Counted from the first letter of the stretch, positions 25,964 to 34,725 are shown. The stretch is 64,000 nucleotides of DNA from Frigidibacter sp. (GCF_030695035.1 NZ_JAUYTT010000008.1:62001-126000); one strand, 5' to 3'. Program-made: numbers and translations. Notes: generated by a model from the sequence alone, not told the origin.

Positions 25964-26953
25964 TTACTCGCCCTTCAGCGCCGCGACATAGGCGCTGCCG
26001 GGCAGCCCCTGGCCATCGACTTCGGCCACGACCTGATCGACCACCGGCGCGCTGGCGGCATTGAACTCTGCCGCCGCCTCGGGCGTCAGGGTGATGACCT
26101 CCTTGCCCGGCATCCCGGCAAAGCGGGCAACGCTCGACTCCGCCCGCGACATCCAGGCGGCATTGCCATCCAGCGCCAACTGCTGGCCGGCCTCTTGCAC
26201 GATCTGCTGCTGCTCCCCGCTCAACCCGTCAAAGCTGTCGCGGTTCATGATGACGAAGAAGTTGGAAATCGTCGTGTCCATGCCGATGGTGATGTGGTTG
26301 GTCACCTCGTCGAGCTTGAACGCCCCAAGCGCGGTCGCGTCGATCATCGCGCCGTCGATCACGCCGGTCTGCAGTGCGTTATAGATCTCCGACGCTGGCA
26401 TCGACACCGGCGTGCCGCCCCAGGCGCTGACCACCAGCCCGGCATTGCGCGAGGGGACCCGCAGCTTGAGCCCCTGCACATCGGCCAGGCTGTTCACCGG
26501 CTTGCTGGCGGTCATCAGAAGGTTGGGGGCGTTGTTCCACAGCCCCAGCAGCACGACGCGGCGGTATTCCTCGGCCAGCAGGTCCGAGGCAGCCTGAAAG
26601 CGCTCGGTTCCCGTCTCGGGCTCGATCACGCCCGGCAGTTCGCTCAGCAGCGTCAGCGGGAAGTTCGACGCGGTATAGCCCGGCAGGCCAAAGGCCATGT
26701 CGGTGACGCTTTCCACGACGCGGCCGTATTGCTCGGCCGGGCCCGGCCCGAGCTCGCCGCCCATATAGACGGTCACCGTCACCTCGCCGCCGGTTTTCTC
26801 GGCGATGGTGTCGGCGAAGGGCTTGTAGGCCTCTTCCAGCACGAAATGGGTCGGCGGCTGGAAATCCGCCAGCTTCAGGTCTTTGGCATTCGCGGCAAGC
26901 GGCGCCAGCGCGGTCGCGGCCAGCAGGGCCGCCGTCAGGGTCTTCATCAGCAT
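25964..26953 (-). CDS. dctP: TRAP transporter substrate-binding protein, DctP family
   Basis: A 329-residue periplasmic receptor with a signal peptide (MLMKTLTAALLAATALAPLAANA). It has the DctP-type core motifs LKLRVPSRNAGLVVSAWGGTPVSMPASEIYNALQTGVIDGAMID (about 163-206), including the conserved Arg that grips a ligand carboxylate. GGGAGGA lies 6 nt before ATG 26953. It is the third gene of a dctQ-M-P operon, a less common order. The cargo is a carboxylate, probably an aromatic acid given the linked ring-cleavage genes. Confidence 0.92.
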   Translation of the reverse strand: MLMKTLTAALLAATALAPLAANAKDLKLADFQPPTHFVLEEAYKPFADTIAEKTGGEVTVTVYMGGELGPGPAEQYGRVVESVTDMAFGLPGYTASNFPLTLLSELPGVIEPETGTERFQAASDLLAEEYRRVVLLGLWNNAPNLLMTASKPVNSLADVQGLKLRVPSRNAGLVVSAWGGTPVSMPASEIYNALQTGVIDGAMIDATALGAFKLDEVTNHITIGMDTTISNFFVIMNRDSFDGLSGEQQQIVQEAGQQLALDGNAAWMSRAESSVARFAGMPGKEVITLTPEAAAEFNAASAPVVDQVVAEVDGQGLPGSAYVAALKGE

Positions 26954-27006
26954 CCGGTTTCCTCCCTCGGATTGGTTGGGCGTGGTAGCAGGCGACCCCA
27001 GAAGGG

Positions 27007-28311
27007 TCAGCCGAACATGGTATTGGGCAACAGCAGCGCGATGCCCGGAAAGGCGATGATCAGCAGCAACCCGATGATCATGGCGATCAGGAACGGGAAC
27101 ACCCCGCGGAAGATGGTGGTCAGCGGCACATCCCCCGCGACCGACCTGACCACGAAGACATTCAGCCCCACAGGCGGCGTGATCATCCCCATCTCGATCA
27201 CGATTACCGCGATGACGCCGAACCAGATCGGGTCGAACCCAAGCGCGGTGATGACCGGGAACACGATGGGCACGGTGATGACCAGCATCGACAGCCCGTC
27301 CATGAACATCCCCAGCAGGATATAGGCGAGGATGATCACGAACAGCGTGCCATAGGCGCCAAGGCCAAGCGCACCGAGCCCATCGCCGATGGCGGCGGGA
27401 ATGCGGGTGATCGCCAGGAACGGGTTCAGCACATTCGCCCCGATCACGATGGTGTACAGCATCGCGGTCGTGCCAAGCGTGCTGACCACCGCGTCCTTGA
27501 ACCCCGCCCAGGTCAGCCTGCGCCGCGCCAGCGCCAGCAAGATCACCAGCGCCGCGCCCACGGCCGAGGCCTCTACCGGGGTGAAGACGCCGATATAGAT
27601 CCCGCCGATGGAGGCGATGATGACCAGCAGCAGCGGCCCGGCATCGGACAGCGCCCGGAACCGCTCGGCCAGAGGCACCGGCGCGCCGCGCGGGCCGGCC
27701 TCGGGGTCCAGCAGCGTGACGATCCAGATCGCCGCGATGAACAGCGCCGTCAGCAGCAGCCCCGGCAGGACACCCGCCATGAACAGCCGGCCGATCGATT
27801 CCTCGGTCAGGATCGCGTAGAGCACGAAGCCGGTCGAGGGCGGGATCAGGAAGCCAAGCGTGCCCCCCGCCGCGATGGCGCCGGTGGACAGGCCATCGGA
27901 ATAGCCAAGGCGCTTCATTTCCGGCAGCGCGACCTTGCCGACCGTGACCGCCGTGGCGACGGACGAGCCGGAGACGGCCGCAAACACCGCGCAGCCCATG
28001 ACAGAGGCCGTGGCCAGCCCGCCGCGGAACCGCCCGACCCAGGCAAAGGCCGCGTCATAGAGCCCGCGGCTGAACCCCGCGGCCGAGGAGACATTGCCCA
28101 GCAGCACGAACATCGGCACCACGATCAGGCTGTAGCTCGACACCGCCGAATAGCTTTCGGTCAGCAGGACGCCACCCGCGCTGCGCAGCCCCTCCAGGAA
28201 CCAGTAGCCGCCAAAGCCCACCGCCAGCATGGCAAAGGCCACGGGCGTGCGGATCATCAGCAGAACGAACAGCAGGCCGATGCCCACAAAGCCGGTTGCG
28301 AAAGGAGTCAT
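27007..28311 (-). CDS. dctM: TRAP transporter large permease, DctM family
   Basis: A 434-residue inner-membrane protein with about 12 hydrophobic segments. DctM features include GNVSSAAGFSRGLYDAAFAWVGRFRGGLATASVMGCAVFAAVSGSSVATAVTVG and IPPSTGFVLYAILTEESIGRLFMAG. It couples Na+ to solute uptake together with DctQ and DctP. Its ATG overlaps the dctQ stop by one base (TAATG). A longer upstream frame lies inside dctQ and is not used. Confidence 0.93.
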   Translation of the reverse strand: MTPFATGFVGIGLLFVLLMIRTPVAFAMLAVGFGGYWFLEGLRSAGGVLLTESYSAVSSYSLIVVPMFVLLGNVSSAAGFSRGLYDAAFAWVGRFRGGLATASVMGCAVFAAVSGSSVATAVTVGKVALPEMKRLGYSDGLSTGAIAAGGTLGFLIPPSTGFVLYAILTEESIGRLFMAGVLPGLLLTALFIAAIWIVTLLDPEAGPRGAPVPLAERFRALSDAGPLLLVIIASIGGIYIGVFTPVEASAVGAALVILLALARRRLTWAGFKDAVVSTLGTTAMLYTIVIGANVLNPFLAITRIPAAIGDGLGALGLGAYGTLFVIILAYILLGMFMDGLSMLVITVPIVFPVITALGFDPIWFGVIAVIVIEMGMITPPVGLNVFVVRSVAGDVPLTTIFRGVFPFLIAMIIGLLLIIAFPGIALLLPNTMFG

Positions 28312-28808
28312 TACCGGGGGCCCCGCGATATGATCTGGAAAAGCTGGAGCGCCATGATGATCACGCACAGGCCGGCCCCGGCAGAAAGGATGCCGTAGAA
28401 CGGCCAGATCGGCATTCGCAGCATGTTGGTGGCATCGCCCCATTCCAGCGCGTCCAGCGCCTTGAGCGCGGCGCGCTGCGCGAGGATGGCCAGCACGAAA
28501 CCGGCCACCAGATAGGAGATGATGTCGCCGGTATAGCGGCCCCATTTCCCCAGCGCCTTCTCGAACACATCGACCGCGACATGGTCGCCCCGCGCCGTGC
28601 AATAGGGCATCGCGGCCATGACCAGCGCGACGGCCGTCAGCTGCACGAACTCATTCACGCCCAGCAGAGGCGCGCCGAACACATAGCGCATGATCACGCC
28701 GAACGAGACGAGGACGACAATCGCCAGCAGGCACAGCCCTGCCAGGGCGACGAGGGCGCTTACCGTCCGGTCGATCCAGCGCGAGCCGTTTGCCACAACC
28801 CTGTGCAT
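28311..28808 (-). CDS. dctQ: TRAP transporter small permease, DctQ family
   Basis: A 165-residue membrane protein with four hydrophobic segments. The DctQ pattern GVIMRYVFGAPLLGVNEFVQLTAVALVMAAMPYCTARGDHVAVDVF is visible (about 35-83). I chose ATG 28808 with AGGA 8 nt upstream; the frame extends further but the extra leader is not membrane-like. It is the first gene of the operon. Confidence 0.9.
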   Translation of the reverse strand: MHRVVANGSRWIDRTVSALVALAGLCLLAIVVLVSFGVIMRYVFGAPLLGVNEFVQLTAVALVMAAMPYCTARGDHVAVDVFEKALGKWGRYTGDIISYLVAGFVLAILAQRAALKALDALEWGDATNMLRMPIWPFYGILSAGAGLCVIIMALQLFQIISRGPR

Positions 28809-28979
28809 GGCGCTTATCCTGCGCTGCTGCGGGCCGCAGGGCAATGCCCGGTCCGGCCATGAGTGAATGCAAGGCTCATCTGGTTCCTCCCCTTCCGGAC
28901 CGCGCAATGGGTCCGTCTCGCTCCTGCTCAAGATTAACGGATAGCCAGCCTCCGGGGCCAATTCAAATGCCCGGGTCTC

Positions 28980-28999
28980 GTATAAGTCTGGGCTATAGC
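28980..28999 (-). promoter_or_regulatory. LysR-type box upstream of dctQ (copy 2)
   Basis: Read on the minus strand, GCTATAGCCCAGACTTATAC contains an ATA-N9-TAT dyad with T-N11-A. It matches the box at 31130-31149 in 15 of 20 positions. It overlaps the stop codon of the tandem-HTH LysR gene, about 170 nt before dctQ. Confidence 0.65.
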
Positions 29000-30195
29000 G
29001 GCGCGCCGCCTCTGGCCTCGTCCAGGCCCGCGGCCTCTTGCTGCAGCAGGTCCAGCATCAGCTGCTGCGCCGTCGTTGGCTGCCAGCTGTTGCGCGTCGT
29101 CACCCCGATGGGCCGCAGCGCCCAGTGCGCCGGAACGGGCAGGCGGCAGATCAGCCCGTGCCGGATCTCGGCCGCGGCCTGAAGGTCGGAAATGCAGCCA
29201 AGGAAATCGCCGCGGGTCAGCATTTCGCGCATCAGCAGGATAGATCCGGCCTCGAGGATGCTGACCGGCGGGGCCACCCCGGCCTCAGCGAAGAAGCCAT
29301 CGAACTGCGCCCGCGCCGGGGTGCCTTGCCGCGGCACCACCCATTGCTGCTGCGCCAGAAGGGCCGGGGTCAGGTCCGCCGCGCCCGCCAGCGGGTGATC
29401 GTTGCGCGCCAGAATCGCCATGCTGTCCTGAAACAGCGTGGTCTGCACGATGTCGCGGATCGGCTGCGGCTCGCGCAGCGCGCCCACGATCAGGTCGATA
29501 TCCCCGCGCCTGAGGCCGGTCAGCAGCTCATCATAGCGCCCGTCCGCCACATGCAGCGGATGCGTCGGGCGCAGCTTGCGGAACGCCGCCAGCGCGCCCG
29601 GCAGCAGCACCGACCGCGCCATCGGCAGCGCGCCGATCACGATGGTGCCGACCTCGCGCCCCTCTGCCTCGGCCAGTTCCGCCTCTGCCTGCTCCAGCTC
29701 GCGGAAGGCCAGCCGTGCCGCCTGCGCCAGCTCGCGCGCCGCGCGGCTGGCGACAAGGCCAAAGGCGGTGCGCTGGAACAGCGCCCGCCCCGCTTCTTGC
29801 TCCAGCTGCGAAATGGCGCGGTGCACCGTCGGCTGCGCAAGCCCCAGCGACCGCGCGGCAAGGCTGAAATTCTCGGTCTCGCAGACGCGGATCAGCGCCG
29901 TCAGCTGCGCATGGCTGGTCACCAGCCGCAGCCGCGGCGACAACTCGTTCAGCGGTGGGTCCAGCGTGGCAAAGGCGCGGCGGGTGCGCCCGGTCAGGAT
30001 CTTTCCGCGGGCAGTGGGAAAAAACCCCTGCCGCGTGCGGTCGAAAAGGGCGCCCCCTGCTGCCACCTCCATCTTGGCAACCGCCTGCGTCACTGCGGGC
30101 TGGGTGATGTTGTAGCGCCCCGCCGCCAGCGTGACCGAGCCCATGTCACTGACCGCCAGGAACAGCCGCAGATGGCGAAGGTTGCGCGAGATCAC
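28993..30195 (-). CDS. LysR-family regulator with two N-terminal HTH domains
   Basis: A 400-residue protein, about 100 longer than a normal LysR. Two HTH segments are visible: LRLFLAVSDMGSVTLAAGRYNITQPAVTQAVAKMEVAAGG (about 9-48) and ALIRVCETENFSLAARSLGLAQPTVHRAISQLEQEAGRALFQR (about 99-141). An effector domain follows from about 185. Start is GTG 30195, overlapping the stop of the upstream dehydrogenase gene (GTGA). It sits between that gene and dctQMP and is the likely regulator of both this operon and the divergent gal-like genes. Confidence 0.85.
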   Translation of the reverse strand: MISRNLRHLRLFLAVSDMGSVTLAAGRYNITQPAVTQAVAKMEVAAGGALFDRTRQGFFPTARGKILTGRTRRAFATLDPPLNELSPRLRLVTSHAQLTALIRVCETENFSLAARSLGLAQPTVHRAISQLEQEAGRALFQRTAFGLVASRAARELAQAARLAFRELEQAEAELAEAEGREVGTIVIGALPMARSVLLPGALAAFRKLRPTHPLHVADGRYDELLTGLRRGDIDLIVGALREPQPIRDIVQTTLFQDSMAILARNDHPLAGAADLTPALLAQQQWVVPRQGTPARAQFDGFFAEAGVAPPVSILEAGSILLMREMLTRGDFLGCISDLQAAAEIRHGLICRLPVPAHWALRPIGVTTRNSWQPTTAQQLMLDLLQQEAAGLDEARGGAPL

Positions 30196-31070
30196 AGCCG
30201 TGCCAGCACGCGGTCCAGCCGCCCCGCCAGATCACCCGCCCCCGCATCGGCCCCGGTCGCCGCCACCCGGTCCTGCCAGTTGGCGGTGGCGTCGCTCATG
30301 CCATTCGCCAGCCCAAGCGCCGCAACGGTCGCCGCCACCTCGCGCATCTCGGCGGCGCGGCGGGCGCCGTGGACCATCATCCGCTCCATGTTATAGGCCG
30401 CCTTGGCCGGCCAGTCTGTGCCCGGGTCCGAGGCCTGGAGCGAGGCTATTACCTGCGCCTCCACCCCCGCCTTGCGCGCGGCCAGCAGGCATTCCGCCGT
30501 CAGCGCTTCCATCCCCTTGATCATCACCGACCGCAGCATCTTGATCGACGAAGCCTGCCCAATCTCCCCTCCAGCGATCTCGGGCCGCATCCCCAGGCTG
30601 CGCAGCAACGCCGCCCCGGCCTCGGCATCGGGGCCGGCGACCAGCAGCGGCACCAGATGCCGCTTGGGATGCACCGGCGCCATCACCGCCACATCGACAT
30701 AGCGCCCGCCCGCCGCCCCGATCACCGCCGCGGCGGCCTGCTTGGTCTGCGGCGCGCAGGAATTGCAATCGAGCCACAGCGTGCCGGGCGCAATCGACGC
30801 GGCAGCCGTCGTTGCCGCCTCCAGCGCCCGGTCGGCGGTCACAAGGCAGAACGCCGCCTCGGCCCCCGCCAGTGCCCCGGCCATCGCCGCGCAGCCCGTC
30901 ACCCGCAGCAGCGCATAACGTGCCTGCATCGCGGCGATCTGGGCAGGATCATCGGTCTTGATGTCATAGGCGCGCAAGCGGTCGGGCCGCGCCTCGGGCC
31001 AGCCTGACACGAAGGCCATCGCCGCCTCGCCAAAGCCGATCATCGCGATCCGTGCCATGCCATCCGTCAT
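30192..31070 (-). CDS. NAD(P)-dependent oxidoreductase, 6-phosphogluconate dehydrogenase-like (DUF1932)
   Basis: A 292-residue protein of the beta-hydroxyacid dehydrogenase fold. The Rossmann entry ARIAMIGFGEAAMAFVSGWPEA is near the N-terminus and a DUF1932-type C-terminal domain follows (SSIKMLRSVMIKGMEALTAECLLAA). The chosen start at 31070 has AGGGGG 7 nt upstream; ATG 31058 is an alternative. It is divergent from galB. It may act on a hydroxy or semialdehyde acid in the same pathway, as LigC does in the protocatechuate 4,5-route, but this is inference. Confidence 0.78.
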   Translation of the reverse strand: MTDGMARIAMIGFGEAAMAFVSGWPEARPDRLRAYDIKTDDPAQIAAMQARYALLRVTGCAAMAGALAGAEAAFCLVTADRALEAATTAAASIAPGTLWLDCNSCAPQTKQAAAAVIGAAGGRYVDVAVMAPVHPKRHLVPLLVAGPDAEAGAALLRSLGMRPEIAGGEIGQASSIKMLRSVMIKGMEALTAECLLAARKAGVEAQVIASLQASDPGTDWPAKAAYNMERMMVHGARRAAEMREVAATVAALGLANGMSDATANWQDRVAATGADAGAGDLAGRLDRVLARL

Positions 31071-31129
31071 GATGCCGCCCCCTGTGCCGATACAGGCAAT
31101 CTGGCACAGCTCCGCACGCGTTTCCATCT

Positions 31130-31149
31130 GCTATAGCCGGAATTTATGC
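31130..31149 (+). promoter_or_regulatory. LysR-type box in the divergent gal-like promoter (copy 1)
   Basis: GCTATAGCCGGAATTTATGC contains an ATA-N9-TAT dyad with T-N11-A, the classic LysR box geometry. It lies 79 nt before galB and 59 nt before the divergent dehydrogenase gene. A 15/20 match stands upstream of dctQ, so one regulator may control both. Confidence 0.7.
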
Positions 31150-31228
31150 TGCGCGACGGGCTTTCGAATTGGCCCGCGCCCCCGCCCCGTGACAGGTTCT
31201 GCCCAACCCGATCAAGGAGACCCGACCC

Positions 31229-31963
31229 ATGTCCACCGGTAAGACAGCCCTCGTCATCTCGGCCCATGCCGCCGATTTCGTATGGCGCTGCGGCGGCGCC
31301 ATCGCCCTGCACGCCTCGCTCGGCTACCGCGTCACCGTGCTGTGCCTGTCCTTTGGCGAGCGCGGCGAAAGCGCCAAGCTGTGGAAGCAGCCGGGCATGA
31401 CGCTCGACCGCGTCAAGGACGCCCGCCGCGCCGAGGCGGAACGCGCCGCCGAGGCGCTTGGCGTGCATGACCTCACCTGCCTCGACCTTGGCGATTATCC
31501 GCTGGAACTGACCCGGGCCGACAAGAACCGCGTTGTCGATGTGATCCGCAAGGTGCAGCCGGCGTTCATGCTCAGCCACAGCCAGTATGACCCCTACAAC
31601 ACCGACCACATGTATGCGACGCAGGTCGCGCTGGAATGCCGGATGATCGCGCAGGCCTGGGGCCACAACCCCGGCGAAAAGGTTCTGGGCGCGCCACAGC
31701 TTTACCTCTTCGAGCCGCACCAGACCGAGCAGATGGGCTGGAAGCCCGACACCTTCCTCGACATCACCCCGGTCTGGGACAAGAAGCGCGCCGCCATCGA
31801 ATGCATGGAGGGGCAGGAGCATCTGTGGGAATACTACACCCGCGTGGCGATCAACCGCGCCAACCATTTCAAGCGCAACTCGGGCGGGCAGGCCAGCGGG
31901 CGCGATTGCAAATATGCCGAGGGCTTCCAGTCGATCTTCCCGCGCACGGTTGACGAGCTTTGA
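31229..31963 (+). CDS. galB: 4-oxalomesaconate hydratase, GalB type (PIG-L/LmbE fold)
   Basis: A 244-residue zinc-dependent protein of the LmbE family. Its N-terminus has SAHAADFVWRCGGAIA (about 11-26), the GalB variant of the usual AHPDDE motif. It also carries the SHSQYDPYNTDHMYAT segment (about 115-130). GalB hydrates 4-oxalomesaconate to 4-carboxy-4-hydroxy-2-oxoadipate in gallate catabolism and replaces the unrelated LigJ. It is followed by a dioxygenase and by galC and galD, giving a coherent lower pathway. Confidence 0.85.
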   Translation: MSTGKTALVISAHAADFVWRCGGAIALHASLGYRVTVLCLSFGERGESAKLWKQPGMTLDRVKDARRAEAERAAEALGVHDLTCLDLGDYPLELTRADKNRVVDVIRKVQPAFMLSHSQYDPYNTDHMYATQVALECRMIAQAWGHNPGEKVLGAPQLYLFEPHQTEQMGWKPDTFLDITPVWDKKRAAIECMEGQEHLWEYYTRVAINRANHFKRNSGGQASGRDCKYAEGFQSIFPRTVDEL

Positions 31964-31989
31964 CGCGCCACGCGCAAGGAGACCACGTG

Positions 31990-32958
31990 ATGACCGACCA
32001 GACCGAACCCTGCTTCGACATCGCCCATCTGGCGCATGTCGAGATGCTGACCGACAAGTTCGACGAAAGCCTTGATTTCTTCACCCGCATCTACGGGCTG
32101 AAACTGTCGGGGATGGACGAGAGCAGCGCCTATCTGCGCGCCTGGGATGATTACGAGCATTGCTCGCTGAAGCTGACCCGCGCCGACACCACCGGCGTCG
32201 GCCATGTCGCCTATCGCGCCTCCAGCCCGGCGGCGCTGGCCCGGCGCGTGGCGGCCATCGAGGCCTCTGGCTACAAGGTCCACGGCTGGACCGAGGGCGA
32301 CCAGAGCCACGGCCGCGCCTTCCGCTTTGAGGATCCGTTCGGCCATGTGTTCGAGATCTATTATGACACGGTCTGGTATCAGCCCGCTGCGGAGGCCGAC
32401 CGCGCCGCGCTGAAGAACACCGCCAGCGCCTTCACCGGCGCCGCCCCGCGCAGGCTCGACCATGTGAACCTGCTGTCGGATGACGTGACGGAATTTCGCC
32501 GCTTCATGGAAACCTGTCTCGGCAGCCGCGTGACCGAACTGATCCAGCTCGACAATGGCCGCATCGGCGGCTGCTGGTTCACCGTCAACAACAAGACCTA
32601 TGATCTGGCCTGCACCGAGGAGCATGGCCGTGGCAAGGCCCGGCTGCACCATGTCACCTATGCCACCGACCAGCGCGAGGACATCCTGCGCGCCGCCGAC
32701 CATTTCCTGCAAAACGGCGTCCATATCGAGACGGGGCCGCACAAGCATGCCATTCAGGGCACGTTCTTCCTCTATGTCTGGGAGCCTGCGGGCAACCGGG
32801 TGGAGCTTGCCAATGCCGGTGCCCGCCTGATCCTCGCGCCCGACTGGCAGCCGGTGATCTGGACAGAGACCGACCGCAAGAAAGGCCAGGCCTGGGGCCT
32901 GAAGACCATCGAGAGCTTTCACACACACGGCACGCCGCCGGCAAAGGCAGGGGGTTGA
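31990..32958 (+). CDS. Type I (VOC) extradiol ring-cleavage dioxygenase
   Basis: A 322-residue two-module vicinal-oxygen-chelate protein like catechol 2,3-dioxygenase. The C-terminal module carries an Fe(II) set: His158 (LDHVN), His220/221 (RLHHVTYAT) and Glu272 (GNRVELAN). Tyr262 and His251/253 occupy positions like the XylE active-site Tyr and His residues. AAGGAG stands 8 nt before ATG 31990; a TTG 30 nt upstream is less likely. Because GalB, GalC and GalD follow, I infer cleavage of gallate or a related carboxylated catechol. In described pathways that step is done by LigAB/GalA-type (type II) enzymes. Fold and activity class are firm; substrate is not. Confidence 0.82.
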   Translation: MTDQTEPCFDIAHLAHVEMLTDKFDESLDFFTRIYGLKLSGMDESSAYLRAWDDYEHCSLKLTRADTTGVGHVAYRASSPAALARRVAAIEASGYKVHGWTEGDQSHGRAFRFEDPFGHVFEIYYDTVWYQPAAEADRAALKNTASAFTGAAPRRLDHVNLLSDDVTEFRRFMETCLGSRVTELIQLDNGRIGGCWFTVNNKTYDLACTEEHGRGKARLHHVTYATDQREDILRAADHFLQNGVHIETGPHKHAIQGTFFLYVWEPAGNRVELANAGARLILAPDWQPVIWTETDRKKGQAWGLKTIESFHTHGTPPAKAGG

Positions 32959-32961
32959 TCC

Positions 32962-33633
32962 ATGGCCGTCGTCATCCAGAACATTCCGCGCGCCTCGGCT
33001 GAGGTCATCGACGGGCTGGCCCGCGCCGGCACCGCCACCGTGCATGAGGCGCAGGGCCGCATCGGCTGCCTCGCCAGCGCCATGCGCCCCATCCAGACCG
33101 GCGCGCGCATCGCCGGATCGGCCGTCACCATCAGCGCGCCGCCCGGCGACAACTGGATGCTGCATGTCGCCATCGAGCAGCTGCAGCCCGGCGACATTCT
33201 GGTGCTGGCGCCGACTTCGCCCTGCGACAACGGGTATTTCGGCGATCTGCTGGCCACCAGCGCGATGGCGCGGGGCTGCCGCGGGTTGGTGATCGATGCG
33301 GGCGTGCGCGACGTGGCCGACCTCAAGGCGATGGGCTTCCCGGTCTGGTCCCGCGCGATCAGTGCGCAGGGCACGGTCAAGGAAACGCTGGGGTCAGTCA
33401 ACGTGCCCATCGTCTGCGGCGGGCAACTGATCGAGGCGGGCGATGTCGTGATCGCCGATGACGATGGCGTCTGCGTCGTGCGCTCTGTCGATGCCGCCGC
33501 CGTGCTGGTGGCGGCCGAGAAGCGGATGGACGCGGAGGAGGCCAAGCGCGTTCGGCTGGCGGCGGGTGAGTTGGGGCTCGACATCTACGACATGCGGGCC
33601 AAGCTGGAAGCCAAGGGCCTGAAATATGTCTGA
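32962..33633 (+). CDS. galC: 4-carboxy-4-hydroxy-2-oxoadipate / 4-hydroxy-4-methyl-2-oxoglutarate aldolase
   Basis: A 223-residue RraA-fold, metal-dependent aldolase that cleaves 4-carboxy-4-hydroxy-2-oxoadipate to pyruvate and oxaloacetate. The catalytic Arg-Asp pair is visible as GVRDVADL (Arg116, Asp117), with the loop [12 protein letters not shown] (about 87-98). It equals LigK/GalC in function. It lies 3 nt after the dioxygenase and overlaps galD by 8 nt. Confidence 0.88.
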   Translation: MAVVIQNIPRASAEVIDGLARAGTATVHEAQGRIGCLASAMRPIQTGARIAGSAVTISAPPGDNWMLHVAIEQLQPGDILVLAPTSPCDNGYFGDLLATSAMARGCRGLVIDAGVRDVADLKAMGFPVWSRAISAQGTVKETLGSVNVPIVCGGQLIEAGDVVIADDDGVCVVRSVDAAAVLVAAEKRMDAEEAKRVRLAAGELGLDIYDMRAKLEAKGLKYV

Positions 33634-34690
33634 CGGGCAGGGCGGTATCCCCTGCCTCTGGATGCGGGGGGGCACCTCGAAGGGCGCCTATTTCCTTGCC
33701 GCTGACCTGCCCGCCGATCCCTCCGCTCGCGATGCGCTGCTGCTGCGGATCATGGGCAGCCCCGATCCGCGCCAGATCGACGGGATCGGCGGGGCGGACC
33801 CGCTGACCTCGAAGGTTGCGGTGCTGGCGCCATCGTCGCGGCCCGATGCGGATGTGGATTATCTGTTCTTGCAGGTCTTCGTGGACCGGCCTCTGGTGTC
33901 GGACGCGCAGGCCTGCGGCAATATCCTTGCCGGCGTCGGCCCCGCCGCCATCGAGCGCGGGCTGGTGGCCGCGCAGGGCGAGGTGACGCCGGTGCGCATC
34001 CACATGCTGAACACGTCAGAGGTGGCCGTGGCGCAGGTCCGCACCCCCGGCGGGCGGGTCAGCTATGCCGGGGAGGCTGCCATCGACGGCGTTCCGGGCA
34101 CCGCGGCGCCGGTGCCGCTGATGTTCCAGAACATTGCCGGCTCGATGTGCGGGGCCCTGCTGCCCACCGGCAACGCGGTCGATGTGATCGATGGCGTGGA
34201 CTGCACGCTGATCGACAACGGGATGCCCTGCGTGATCCTGCGCGCTGCCGATCTCGGGATATCCGGGCAGGAAAGCCGCGAGGCGCTGGACGGGGACGCG
34301 CCGCTGAAGGCGCGGCTGGAGGCGATCCGCCTGCAGGCCGGGCCGCTGATGAACCTTGGCGATGTGGCCGACAAATCCGTGCCGAAGATGACGCTGATCT
34401 CGGCCGCTTTGAGCGGCGGCGCGATCAGCACCCGCAGCTTCATCCCGCATCGCTGCCACGCCTCGATAGGCGTCTTCGCCGCCGTCAGCGTGGCAACCGC
34501 CTGCACCCTGCAGGGCTCGCCCGCCGCCGCGCTGGCGCAGATCCCGGCGGATGGGCGGTTCCTGATCGAGCATCCCAGCGGCGCGGCCGAGGTTTTGATC
34601 GAACAGGACGCAAGCGGCGCCGTGATCGGCGCAGGCACGTTAAGAACGGCGCGCAAGCTGATGGACGGGCTGGTTTTTCCGGCCCCGTGA
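33626..34690 (+). CDS. galD: 4-oxalomesaconate tautomerase (PrpF family)
   Basis: A 354-residue protein with the diaminopimelate-epimerase-like fold of PrpF. Features are [15 protein letters not shown] (about 9-23), the CGN motif in [14 protein letters not shown], and a [14 protein letters not shown] segment. GalD isomerises the keto form of 4-oxalomesaconate to the enol form used by the hydratase. It is the last gene of the four-gene operon and is convergent with the PhnB-like gene that follows. Confidence 0.85.
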   Translation: MSDGQGGIPCLWMRGGTSKGAYFLAADLPADPSARDALLLRIMGSPDPRQIDGIGGADPLTSKVAVLAPSSRPDADVDYLFLQVFVDRPLVSDAQACGNILAGVGPAAIERGLVAAQGEVTPVRIHMLNTSEVAVAQVRTPGGRVSYAGEAAIDGVPGTAAPVPLMFQNIAGSMCGALLPTGNAVDVIDGVDCTLIDNGMPCVILRAADLGISGQESREALDGDAPLKARLEAIRLQAGPLMNLGDVADKSVPKMTLISAALSGGAISTRSFIPHRCHASIGVFAAVSVATACTLQGSPAAALAQIPADGRFLIEHPSGAAEVLIEQDASGAVIGAGTLRTARKLMDGLVFPAP

Positions 34691-34725
34691 TCCGCTACCA
34701 GCCGGCACCGCTGCTGCGGGGCGTG

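Noticed and set aside
31990-32958. Naming the VOC enzyme as catechol 2,3-dioxygenase (xylE)
   Set aside because: The metal site fits the fold, but the operon has none of the dmp/xyl meta-pathway genes and instead has galBCD.
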